Part shown: positions 11,595 through 23,248 of the stretch, piece after piece
How positions within the stretch are numbered: the stretch's first letter is position 1
How the letters are laid out: the number at the start of each line of letters is the position of its first letter
Assembly: GCA_029298735.1 (NCBI GenBank)
Contig: JANSLP010000157.1
Coordinates: 1 to 64,000, forward strand
DNA length: 64,000 nucleotides
Reading direction: 5' to 3'
Source of the DNA: Ophiostoma sp. CBS 140.51
Taxonomy: Eukaryota; Ascomycota; Sordariomycetes; Ophiostomatales; Ophiostomataceae
Translations under genes and position numbers: made by a program
Notes under the pieces: generated by a model
The model's input: only the letters and a program-made list of their open reading frames with translations
Database searches by the model: none
Told to the model about the DNA's origin: nothing

Positions 11595-14500
11595 TGTGAG
11601 GGTGGTATGAGGTGAAGAGAGGTGAAGAGAGGGGAAAGAGAGTAGAGAGAGAGTCGAGGACAAGAGAAAAGGAGAGAGGGAGAGAAGACTGTAAACTCTA
11701 TCTCGAGCCGTTCATGCTTTCATGCGGTGTCCTGCACGCTTAGCTGTCGTCGTCTCTGCCAAAGTGTTCGAGTACTCGTAGTATAAGGCGCCTCAAGCAG
11801 CCTGGCCGTCGTGATGTTTGTCGTCAACACGGTCCGGCTCGTGTGATGTCGAGTCTCGATTTCGATTATCAATGTGTCGAAGATGTGTCGTAATGTGGGT
11901 ATCAAGGTGAGAGAGGAAGAAAAACAAAAGGAAAGAGACAAAACACAATAGTTGAGAGTGACCCAAGAATAAGAGTTGAGTGAGCGTGATAGTAAGGATA
12001 GGAAAGAGTAACAAAAGAAACAAAAGAGCCAAGACTCGTGGTTTTTGGTCGAAAAGGAAGATGGATGTGAGAGAGTGAGTGACGAGGACCAATGGACACC
12101 AGCAGACCGAAAACCTGTGACAAAGGTCTGTGATTCGAGAAAAGAAGGAGAGAGAAGGGAAAGAGTGTACACGTTGAATTGTATCAGGAAACAAAAAAGA
12201 AGGACAGGAAAACGGTCTGTGGGAGGACGGAAAGAGAGTGACGAGTAAGAGAAGAGGAAAGAAGAGAAAAAGAAGGGTGTGGGAGCCTTGTTTCGGAACA
12301 GGACTTGCTGAACTGCCGCAGGGACACAGAGAAAGAAGAGAATCGGGGAAAGAAGAGAAAGCGAGGAACAGGAACCAGAGAATTGGGAAGGGAAAAGGAA
12401 AGAAAGGAAGACGAGAAAAAGAGTGCGAGAAGAGAAGAGGCTTTTGCCAATGGATTGTGCACAAGGAGGCAGTTGAAAACAATGCATGCAGGTACACACA
12501 AACGCACACACTAACACGAATGGCACACTAACACTGACACACACCTCGCTCACACTCACATGAAAACGGGCAGAAAGCGCCCATACTACACTCCAGCTTT
12601 CGAGGTAACGCTCGCTCGCGCCCTCTCCTGTTTTGGGTTCTGATCTGCAAGAGAGTTTACTACGAAGTACGACGATGGGCCTCCTGTCAGGACGAGGAAA
12701 GCGACTGTAAAAAGCGACTGTGACGGAAGCACGGCTTCCTGTTGCTCTTGGGTTGCTTTCTGTCTGTTGTCTGTTGTTCAGGAACGCAGAGTGATACTGG
12801 GGAGACGAGGGGACAAGAGAAATACTCCGTACTATGACGGATTTGGGTTGGGATGGGTTGGGATGGGTTCGGGTCGGCTGGTTGTGTCCCCTGTTCTTGG
12901 GTGTACTCCGTACAATGGGGGACAATGGGACAGGACGCAAACGGCAAACAGGGGAATGTGAGAGAGAGACGAGTGTGGAAAGGGGTGTAAAAAGAGGCAC
13001 GGGCAGACCACACAGGGGCAGGATATTACGGAATACGGAGGCTTCTTCAGTGGGACAGCCCTGCCAGACGTGGGAACCAGGGTGTTCGTCACAGACAAAA
13101 TGTGAGGAGGTAAGGGTCAAGAAAAAGAAGCGTTGTCGTTGCTGTGCTCAGCCAGGCCCAGAAAAGAAACAAATATGAAGACGACAAAGCGAGGGACGTC
13201 AGGAATGCAGACTGAGACAGGGGGGACGACGTCGTAGTAGGGGGTCTCTGGGGGCGTCAAAACCGAAGAGAGCGACAAGCGAATAGACTTCCGACATGAG
13301 AGACGCAAAGAGGAAAAACGGTCGTGAAAGTCTCGAGCTTTCTGTATTTCTTTCATCGTAGTTGTTGCCGTCGTCATCGTCCCTCGTTCCTCGGTTTTGC
13401 GAGTTTGTCGCTTTTTTCTTCGACATCACCGTGGCCAAATTAGAGTCTGTCTCGCCGGTTCTCGCATGGCGTTTTCTTTGGAATTGTCGTCTAGTATATG
13501 CCGTAATTCAATCTCAATTTCAATTTTCCAATCTCGATTTTCACCACTCTGTCAATTCTCTGGCATGTGAGATTCAAAGATTGTGAGGAATGTAAGATAG
13601 CTTTAGTAGCATGCAGCCTTGAGCTAATTTTCTGGGTCTTTTGTCAACTCTCGACCCTTTCTCAACTTTTTGGACTGCACAAGCTTTGCTTCGCAGTGTC
13701 CTCCATGGCTACTCTCGACTGGCTACAAACGCAGGGCTGACCTGTCGAACCTTTGAGTTGTCCAGGGGCTTGCCTTTTCGTCTTCCTGCAGGTCTCATAT
13801 TCTGGCCAGTCCAGTCTTTCCGTTCACCAAAAGTACGCCGTTTCTGATTCTGAGAGGGCCGCCCCTCTCTGCATGCATGTGATATCCAAGAGATGGACTT
13901 AAAAATACACTGAAAATGGCAGCTATGGGTTCAGCACTATGACAATTCGAGAAAAGGCAACGCACAGAACGTAAGGAGAGCTTCGGTCAAGACACAGCAA
14001 ACTGGAAGAACAACGGTCGATCTCTGCAGAGGCCTCTCAGGACGGACAACTCACGACCAATGACAGATGAAAGACAGCAAGAAGCCAAGAAACGAAGAGA
14101 CAACAGAACCAAAGATAACCAAAAATCAAAAGAACCAACAGTGAAAGGCAAAAATACAACCTTTTTGTCAAAGGGGGCTTCAAAAAAAGGGGCGTGCGCT
14201 GGTTTCTGTGACACGGCTTGCGGTTTGGGGTGTTGTCGCAGCATGGATCAGAAAGAGGGCGCAACAGGAAAAGAGAGACGGGAAAGAAAGAAGATCGATC
14301 GGGAGCAGTGAGGGTCGAAAAGCAAACAAAGAACAAGGATTGAAATGGAATAGGGTGCAGCTTGATGGGCCAGGGCTCGCTCTTTCCTCGCCCTTCTTCA
14401 CTCTTTCCTCTGTTGGATGCAGGGGCCCGCCTGTGTTTTAGTATTTTCGTGTAGTGTTTCGGGTTCCTTTTTGGGAGAAGGAGCGGGACTGGCCCTGGAG

Positions 14501-15660
14501 GCCGGAGGGTGCCCTGGGCGCTTAGGCCCTTGATTTGAAATTGGAGCTCAGCTAGCCAATCAACATACAGCAGTCAACATGGGCTCTGACAATGAGTGAA
14601 GACGACACACAAACCAATTGCTTCGTGTCGACCTGCGCCTCAAGTTACAGGTGCATCTACGCGTCGTGAAAGCCACTGTTTCTTGGCCGTTTAGGGTTTT
14701 TTGAGTTTTCAGAACAAAACGTAAGAATGTGGCTCATAAAGACCGCCGCGCCAAGCGAGACAAGTCAATATCGACAGCCTTGCACAGAGTTCGATATAAA
14801 GTGAAGTTGAAGGAAGATATTCGCAATATGAAATGCACTTTTAATTATGGTATGAATGCACGCTCTGTGAAAAACAAAATACATCACCACAATATGTCCA
14901 AATAAACGCCGTAAAACTCCATATATATCACCAAATCCTTGGCCTGTGTCAAGCCCATGACCTTGCAATCAAGAGACTCAAGCGGCGATACCCAGCTCGA
15001 GTCGGGCGGCAGACCCGACAGTGCAGAATGCGGCTCTGTTAATCTGTCCAGGGCTGTCCTCCTCTATTTTCCCTCTATTTGCAGGCGAGGGAAGACTGAG
15101 TGCTGCGTGTTGAGTGCTAACGGCATAGCGGGCGGATCTTGGCCTTGCCATGTATTGCTGACTTGAACTCGTCACAGAGCAGGCATAATAGATGTGCCGT
15201 CTGTGCACATCAAGCAGAAACAAAGCCGGTTCGTCGAGTTCTGGAGATCGTACAAGCAGCCTGAATTACCAAGGCTATGCAAACCAAGATGCGTGATAGT
15301 CGGTTCGCGTAATCGTGTTTGGTTGCTGTTGATGTTTGTCGTTTGCGAAGTCGAGCTCTCGTTTAGAGCAGGTCCATAACACGAGGCAATGCTACAACAA
15401 GAGCTCGTATATAGCGGATCTTGCTCCCCGACAGTTGCCATGTGGAGTAATAGAGGTGAGGCTGCCGTGATGTTCTTCTCAAAGCCTTGCTCCTTGGCAG
15501 CCTCGCCTAAACGAGGGTGCTTGATGGCTGATCATATACATGGCGCCAGACTTCATCAACCCAGTCAGTGTAAACCAGACGAAATTGAATGTCAGGCTGC
15601 ACGTTGACACCGCCGGGCTTACCGTTGGCCTAAGGGCCAGTAAAAAGAAACTCGGGTGCC
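11595..15660. other. 4.1-kb stretch: CT-rich leader (minus strand) and gene-free DNA
   Basis: From 11595 to about 12640 the minus strand is strongly pyrimidine-rich and contains open frames up to 466 codons (11720-13120) made of Ser/Leu/Phe low-complexity sequence. I read it as promoter and 5' leader of the membrane protein gene. The part around 12820-13040 holds a G-rich motif and TACTCCGTA-type elements. From 13400 to 15660 I see nothing coding. Confidence 0.45.
12845..12873 (+). repeat. G-quadruplex-type run of six GGG tracts
   Basis: Six GGG triplets are separated by loops of only two or three bases (TT, AT, TT, AT, TTC). This meets the usual G4 consensus on the plus strand. It lies about 1.25 kb upstream of the start of the two-TM membrane protein gene, on that gene's template strand. 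Confidence 0.6.
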
Positions 15661-16771
15661 TTATTTTAGCTCGCCGAGCATCAACGTCCGGTCAGATGAT
15701 GCAGAGAGGACTATAGTTCGAGTTGGTTAGCATTGTAAAGTAAACAAAGGTGAACATTGGGGTTCACTCACTAATTGGCTCGTCAGATGGCGAGAACTCG
15801 GCCGCGTTGACGCTGCCCTTGTGGCCTGGCAGCTTGTACAGCAACTTGCCGTTGTCGGCCGACCACACAACTACTGTTCCGTCGCCCGAACCGGTGGCAA
15901 CCCGCTTGCTCGCCGGGTCCCAGCTTGCATGTGTGAGGTTCTTGTCCACGCCCACCTGCGCGCCGTCAAAGGTCCGAATGTGCCGCTCTGTGGGTGCAAA
16001 GGGGCGAATGTCCCAGGTACGCGCCGTCGCGTCCATGCTGAAAGACAGCAGCGACTGGCTGTCGGGCGACACCCGCAGACTTGTCACAGTGTCCTGGTGG
16101 CCGTACATGGTGTACACCACTGCCTTCTTGCGCACGTCCCACACTTTGATGTCGTTGTCGATGCCGCCCGCGTACAGCTCGTGGCCCGCCTCGGCAATCG
16201 CGACGGCCGTAATCGGGAAATCTGTCTGGATGTAGTCGGCCGCGTTCTTCGTGCGCGGGTCCCAGATGCCCAGCGAGCCGTCGTCGCTGCCGCTGTACAG
16301 AATCTCCTCGCCGCGCTTGCTAATGTCCAGGGCGTTGACGGCTTCCTCGTGGCCCACGTACCGCCGGATGCGCTCGCCCGTCGTCAAGTCCCAGCTCGCC
16401 AGGTGCGTGTCCGCCGATGCCGAAAACACAATGTCCGAGTCGCGCGACCACTGCAGGTCCAGCACGGCGCTCTTGTGGCCCGTGAGAACGCCGTAGTTTT
16501 GGCAGTCGCCGTACGTGCGCCACAGCAGGATCGACCGGTCCATAGACCCCGACGCAATCAGATGGCCTGCCGGGTCGAACTTGGCACAAAACACCTCGTC
16601 GCCGTGGCCTGTCAGCTGCATCACGGGCGCTTGGAGCGCGCTCGTGCGCGGCGCCTCGGACGACTTGATCAATGCATTACTGCCGGAGCCAGACCCAGAG
16701 CCGCCCAGGTTTGGCCGCTTCACCAGCTGGTTGCCCGGCTGCGTTGTCGATGCTCGTCTCTTTTCCGACAT
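15661..16771 (-). CDS. U5 snRNP 40 kDa-type WD40 splicing factor
   Basis: Two exons, complement(join(15661..15710,15772..16771)), give 349 residues. The 61-nt intron has donor GTGAGT, branch GCTAAC and acceptor TATAG. Splicing adds the C-terminal 17 residues, ending TLMLGELK, which close the last WD blade; unspliced reading would stop after PISE. A short N-terminal tail (MSEKRRAS, then a Gly/Ser stretch) precedes seven WD40 repeats with GH dipeptides (GHGDEV, GHKSAV, GHEEAV, GHQDTV, GHKGSV) and WD/WR ends. The layout, including the LTGHGDEVF start and the SSDRTLMLGE end, matches human SNRNP40 and fission yeast Cwf17/Spf38, which sit in the U5 snRNP and the Prp19-containing spliceosome. It is transcribed divergently from the Bet3 gene, with 605 bp between the start codons. 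Confidence 0.9.
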
Positions 16772-17376
16772 TGTGAGAGTGGGTGGAGGGTGGTCAAACA
16801 CGTTCGAGGAACAATTCGAAGAGTCGGTAGTTCAGGAGGACGCGCTGTAGTGTGAGTAGTCGTGATTGTTGGCGCAGAGGTTGTGTTGTTGCTCGTCGTG
16901 TCCTGCCTAGATGTGAAGCTCCGCACAATCCAATTTTCCTTTATTTTTGGCCTGGGTCGATGTCAACTTTCGCGTTTTGCGCCAAAAGTCCAAAAGGAGA
17001 AGCAAGGCTTTATCGGTGGAATAAAAGTGGGTCTAAACTCTTATCGCGTCCCCCGCCAGAACAGCAGGAGCCCCTAACCACAACCAACCGCTGGGCAGGC
17101 AGGCACGCATTACACCGCCAGCGTAACTACCCGTTACAGAAAGCTCTCCTTCTTGCGACGACGACCAACGATCAACGGCGATTATCACGACGACATTGAC
17201 GACGATACCCCCACAACTGGCGACTCCGTGCCCTTGCACGACAACATACTGCGCATCACCTCAACTCCGCCGCCCTTCCCTGCCGCTCTAGGCATCACCA
17301 CACCGCGCCAGACCCTCCGGGCCTCCGGCATTGGCCACAGACCGAGAAAGGAGGTCGAGAAAGAAGACTGAAAAAG
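16772..17376. promoter_or_regulatory. shared divergent promoter region, U5-40K / Bet3
   Basis: These 605 bp separate the start codons of two divergent housekeeping genes. No clear TATA box is seen. The region is a likely bidirectional promoter and 5' leader pair, inferred from gene order only. Confidence 0.45.
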
Positions 17377-18113
17377 ATGTCCGCCGCAAAGGCTACCCGT
17401 GTGGGCGAGGAGTATGTTTCCTCACTTTGGTTGTCGTCTTACTACGGCCCGCTAACTGTCCAGAATCTGGAAGACACGGATAGACAAGGTCAATGCTGAG
17501 CTCGTTACCCTCACCTACGGCACCATCGTCGCCCAGCTCTGCAAGGACTACGACAATGACTACATTGAGGTCAACAAACAGCTCGACAAGATGGGCTACA
17601 ATATTGGCCTGCGCTTAATAGAGGACTATCTCGCAAAGAGCGTGTCCATGAAGCGCTGCAACAACTTTCGCGAGACGGCCGATATGATTTCAAAGGTGAG
17701 TCGAGCTGCGAGCTGCGAAGCAACAAGTTCTGCTGTTGATGCGCGGCATCTTTTCCCTCCTGCTCCGTCCACAGTGCTGACGCCACCCTCTTTCTGTGCA
17801 GGTCGGCTTCAAAATCTTCCTCAACACCACCCCCACCCTCACCAACTGGACCTCCGACGGCAAACAATTCTCCCTCGTCTTTGACGAACTCCCCCTCGCC
17901 GACTTTGTCGAGCTGCCCGACGACGGCCGCGCCCAGGACGAACTGTGGTACTCCAACATCCTGTGCGGCGTCCTCCGCGGCGCCCTCGAAATGGTCCAGG
18001 TCCAGGTCGAGGCCCACTTCATCAGCGATGTCCTGCGCGGCAACGACACCACCGAGATGCGGATATCCCTGATCCGCTACATTGACGACGAACTGCCGCC
18101 AGAGGATGACTAG
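17377..18113 (+). CDS. BET3: TRAPP complex subunit Bet3 (TRAPPC3)
   Basis: Three exons, join(17377..17411,17464..17695,17802..18113), give 192 residues. Intron 1 (52 nt) has GTATGT, GCTAAC and CAG; intron 2 (106 nt) has GTGAGT and CAG. The protein follows the Bet3 family over its whole length: LTYGTIVAQLCKDY, the VNKQLDKMGYNIG and RLIEDYLA helices, NFRETADMISKVGFKIFL, and the C-terminal LCGVLRGALEMVQ segment. C77 aligns with the palmitoylated Cys68 of mouse Bet3, which sits in the hydrophobic channel. Bet3 is a core subunit of the TRAPP complexes that tether ER-derived vesicles and activate the Ypt1/Rab1 GTPase at the Golgi. The short first exon encodes the variable N-terminus. Confidence 0.95.
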
Positions 18114-21100
18114 ATGGTGGGTGAGATGGGATGAAATGATAGGAGGGTGGGGATGCTTGGCATGCGAGCATGCATATATTGGCAAGAGGACGTTGACCCG
18201 GCTCTGGGAGGACACATTGTTTACCTCATGCTGGGCGAAGGAGACATTACACACGAGGTGGGCATCAAGCATAACTTCACGCAAGCAAATATCACGACCT
18301 GCAACTCGTTTCAAATGTGTTCTATGTTGCGTTTATCGGTATCCAGTTGCGGGCATCGAGATAGGAGTACAAAGGATACTTGTCATTCGGCATTTTTATT
18401 TATTAGTTTGGGAATTTTTATTCGTTCGAACAACGGTTGTTGACAACAGCTATTAAACATTACGTGCTAATAGTTATGTTATGAAGCGATTGGGATATTG
18501 TTGTTGTCCATAATATAAGCTGATACAAAATAAAGATGGGTTTGTTTTATTTTGTTATTTCAAAAATATTGAAAATATTAGTTGTTTATTTTTATTCAAA
18601 GAGAATTATATAATCTTGTATTCTTATTCATTTTACAGATCTAATAATAAGAATTGTTTGGTTTTTGTCTTTTTTTCAGAGTCAATTCTATTTATTCCAA
18701 AAAATTGTTTCGCTTAATTTTCATCTTCCTTTTTACGAAACCAAGAAGTAATATTCCATTAAAGACTATCGCCAGTGAAATACGACTGTGGTGTGAATTA
18801 TGATCAAATTTACGAGAATACGAGATGTGGGATTCTTGGAGTTGTCAACTCCGCCAGCCTCATCTTGGCAGACGTTGGTTGATATGCATATCAATTGTGC
18901 AGTTTTGATGCATGGGTCAGCCCTTCACACAAAAGCCTTGCCCGGAATAGTTTCAAGAGTTTTAAAAGGTTGCATACATCTTGTATCTAAAAAGGGAACA
19001 GATTGTCGTCAGGTCAGCATGGGAAAGACAACAAATAACCGCAACTTTGCTGTATATCAAGCCAGTTGGTCAACTCATCAAGCTGCGAGAACCTCTCTTG
19101 AGCCTCACAGAGCCTCAAGAATAATCCAAATAGTACCGTGATTGCACTTACACATGCTCAGCCTTGTTAGATTACAACTATCGTCTCAACTTGATTTGGA
19201 AATCCCTCATCGCATCTAATTCCCAAGGCAGGTTGAAGCAGGGACCAAGACGTGGGCGTATTTTATAAACTAATGCAAGGTACACGCAAGTTACCGGTCG
19301 TGACGAGCTCGATCTTTCTTGTAAGGCCCTGGGCGTTGGGTTTCCCAAGATTTTCTTGGCCAGGGCATATGGGGGCCGTCCCGAAGTAACCAGAACCGCC
19401 GTTGTATCGACTGATGGTTGTGTTGAAAAGTTTAGAACCAACAAAAGAGACAAAGACAAAGAAAACAAAAGTAAAGACACGGCTCTCACACCAACTTTGA
19501 TACAACCTTGGCAAAATAAAAATACAGAAAAAAACAACAAAGAAGGACTAAAAAGGATCTCCAAAATTAAAACAAATACAGCACTTGTAACTCCAACGCA
19601 ATGTAAATTCCCCTTACATTTTTGTACTCACATTTCTTCATCTCCCCTCACCTCTTAATGTCGCTCCACCTGGAAGCATATACTCTTTTTTCCTCCACGA
19701 TGACAGCTAGCCCGAGACGATACAAGCGCTGGCCCGCCCACACTTGATCCTTGAACATGACCCCCTCGACCCCGTAAAAACGCAAAAAATAGTGTGAATC
19801 TAACCGACCCTCAAGCCTTCAGCCCCTTAACCTGTTAAGCATCTTGGGCTCTTCCACCTTCTTTTGCTGGCATCTCCCCGGGTAGTCTAGGCCTGAAGCA
19901 GCGAAGACCTGCGCGCGGTTTACCGGCGGCGGTTGATCGGCGTTGACAACTGAGCAAGCCGAGCTCCCTGACTTTTCCATATGAGTGCCCCAAAAACGCC
20001 AAACCCGTCTGTCTGTCCCATGCTCTGCCCCAGAAATGCAACGCGCTGGGAAGTGCAGAGAGCTCCTCCTAGCTGTCTCCTCCTGCGAGCCCGGCATTCT
20101 CTCACCTTGTCTCTGACTTTCCATCTCATCTTCTGCCCTTCATGATGGCATCTTAGCTCGTGCAGCATCGAGGCTCAGCTGACAATAGCACTTACAACGA
20201 GCTTTGCAACGTCGAGCAGTATTGTGTGAATATTATGTGCACAACCTCGACATACCGTGTTTCGGCCGTAGATGCGGACTTGATCTTTTGTCCTTCGTGT
20301 GTTGTACTCCACCGTCAGCGAATCGTTCCTTGTTTGCTGGTCATGCAACGCCTGCCAGCACAGCACAACGTGCCCCCAATTCCGATCCAATTGGTCTGGG
20401 TATTCGCACGGCGCATGCTGCACATCCTGTCCCTGCGTTTGCTTGTATCCCTTGGCAGCTTTTGTCGACTTTCTTCCTTTTCTTTGGCTGTAATGTCGCC
20501 CCCGGTGGCCATTGACAGAGTCAACTTCAGTCATTTTACTTGTCTGATTGTCCATGCATGCTATCAGCCGGGACCGTCGGCTCGCCGCTCGCGTCCGCAA
20601 CCCCTCACGAGGCATTCGCCGTCCGTTGTCGCTGTTGTCGAAATAAAATACCGAGAGGCTGGTTGTGTTGATTGAAGACCTCTCAAAATGCAGTGTTATT
20701 GAGGCCCCTATTGAAGCCCCTATTCAGGTCCTATTGATGTGCTATTGTTTGGTATTTTGGGCGCTGCTCAATAGCCGAAACCCAGCCCAGTGGCAAGAGC
20801 TGTATCGCGCCTGCCCGACTCTACCAGCTTTTACAAGTGCACAGGGCATGCCATTTACACGACACAGTCTACATTGAGGAAGGAGCTGTAATAGGAAAGA
20901 ACAATGGCCAGCCCAGATCGCAACCCCAAGATCACACAAACACGCACAAAAACAAAAACACGAAACCACACAAAAATACCGAAACAGACCAAAATAACCA
21001 AAAAACACAAACCCCATCGGCTTCTCGTTCAATTCATTGCCTCGTAATTTCAGCGCGCGCCCGTCCCCTTATCGTTCTCTGCGCCGAAACAGTCACTGTA

Positions 21101-22997
21101 TGGCCAATATACACGCTCCTTTCGGCCTGAGGCATCCATGCATGTAAATGGCCACACTAGTCCTGTTTTGGTTACTAATGCCTTAAAATCCAGGCCGCGG
21201 TACTAGATCTACGCACTCCATCCCCACCACCCCATTCCTGAATCTGCGCCCACGCGAGGGTTTTCGCACATTAGCCCACCGCAGTCCCCCCCTCCTCCTC
21301 GCTCCCTCCCAGACCGCAACACCTAGCACTTCTAGCAACAGCAGCCAGCCCCGTGGTGGACTGGGATGGACAGGGCAATTGGCACCCAAAAAAATAACGG
21401 CTGCAGAAATACAGGGACCATAGCTACCCTACAGCACCCCTTCACCAGCTTCCCCAGCGACCGCTAGCAGCAACGCCCACTGTTCCAGCCGTTCCTGCCC
21501 CCAAGAAAGCCATCAAAGAAGTAGCAGAAAGGGTCCTCTGCCCACTGTCTGGTCGCTGCTTCCCTCGCCCCCAGCGCTCTTGCCCAACCCCCGTTTGCTC
21601 CTTCCCTCCCTTCGAAATTCCTCTCGCACATCTCGACCTTCCCTTTTCTGTTTTCCCCCTTCGCGATTGCCCATTTCCCCCTTCCTGTCTCGATACGCTT
21701 TTCGTTCCTTTTCCTCTGGCTTCTCCTTTCTCTTTCTTTTTCCTTTTTCTTCACCGTGTCGACGCCACCTCCGATTGACGACATCCCCTCCTCTCCCCTT
21801 TTTTGATGTGTCCGCCCTCGCCCGCGCGGTTCTTTTCGCAGTCGACCGATCGGCCTAGAGATCGAGTTGTGGGCGCGGCCCCAATCCAGCAACAGACGCT
21901 CAGGCGTGGCCTTCAGCATCGCGAATGAGCTGAACTGAGAGCCCCTTTTGTTGTCTTGTTGTTTTGAAGCAGCATCATCACCGGTTTCTCGTCTCTGCAT
22001 TCTTTTTCTCGCCAGCCACGGATCATAGGGGCTCCAAAGAGTCTTTGTGCATCTCTACACGCCATACACGCCCGGAGAGCTGCTCTCCGCTTCGCCTGTC
22101 GCAAAGGGGGAAAACCCGCCCTGCCATTTCCCATTTATCGCCACAGCCCGTCGCCAGATTTCGTCTTTTCGATTTGACCACCCATTTTTACTCTCCCTTT
22201 TCCGTCTGATTCTCTCGTCAGCAGTTTCGACTATATCTTCAAAACCCGCCTCCCTCCGAATCGCTCAATACACACGCAACTTCACGCGACGCCTGACTTT
22301 CCAAAACCACAACTCGGAAATCTCCACCCTTTCTCCCCCTACTCTCTTTCTTCGGGCATCGTTTCTTTGTGCATCAGGAAAACTGCGCACAGTGACGCCT
22401 GTCTTTATTCTCTTCGCCATCCATCTCTTAACCGCAAATCCTCCCCTAAACACGTCTTTTGCGCTATTCAACTGCCACTCTCCACCAAGAGCAACGCCGG
22501 TCAGCCAACACCTGTCTCGGCCTACTCTTGCTCATTCTCTTTTAACATCTCGAGCCTTTTAACTATTCAAGTTTTTTGCCTCTGTATGCTTCTCCATTCT
22601 CTCGTTCGACCCTTTATTCTCTGTTTCTCATACCCATGAAGCGCTTTCATTGCCGGATTTGAATCATCGAGTTTCGAGTTTCGACGGCACGAACGTCTAG
22701 CTATTGGAGGAGTCAACTGTTTGAGGACAGAAAGACTCGCGCATCGGACATCCCGAGTTGTCATTTTTGGGATCGCGACCTTGGAATTGTATAGAACAGG
22801 CACCAATACGCGTGCCTCTGTTCTTTCTATTCCTCCTTCTTATTGCCTCGGTTTTGTGGCACGCTTAGAAAGTCTCTTTTTCGGGACTTGACTCTCTTGC
22901 TTCCTGTGTCTACTTCAAGGCATCTTCTCTTCATTCTCACCCCACACAAGAGCGTTCGTCTTATTGAACGCTTGGCCTTCACGGCGCCTCTTGCACC
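18114..22997. other. 4.9-kb gene-free stretch with an AT-rich island and the CT-rich leader of the LisH gene
   Basis: From about 18470 to 18800 base composition falls sharply to AT-rich, unlike the rest of the window. From 18800 to 21500 I see no coding signal. From about 21560 to 22990 the plus strand is pyrimidine-rich and most likely is the promoter and long 5' leader of the following LisH regulator. Confidence 0.45.
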
Positions 22998-23216
22998 ATG
23001 AATAACATCAATATGGCCAACATGGCCGCCATGACCGGTGCTGTCGGCGCTCCCATGGGCATGATGAACAATGTCGGCGTCCCGCCCGGCGCGGCAAACC
23101 GGCCCCAGCCTCCCCAGAACCCGCAGCAAGCGCAACAACAGCAGCAGCTTCAGCAGCAACAGCAACAACAGCAACAGGCCCAGCAGCAGCAACTGCAACT
23201 CCAGCAGCAGCAGGCC

Positions 23217-23248
<32 letters not shown>

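Noticed and set aside
11720..13120. A 466-codon frame upstream of the two-TM membrane protein gene.
   Set aside because: It is Ser/Leu/Phe/Pro low-complexity from CT-rich DNA, overlaps other open frames of the same kind and has no domain. It is most likely leader and promoter.
15821..16855. A 344-codon frame antisense to the U5-40K gene.
   Set aside because: It is Arg/Val/Ala-rich, has no domain, and the WD40 frame on the other strand is clear.
20160..20675. 171-codon frame with Cys and Arg residues.
   Set aside because: No domain and overlapping open frames on both strands; it is not supported as a gene.
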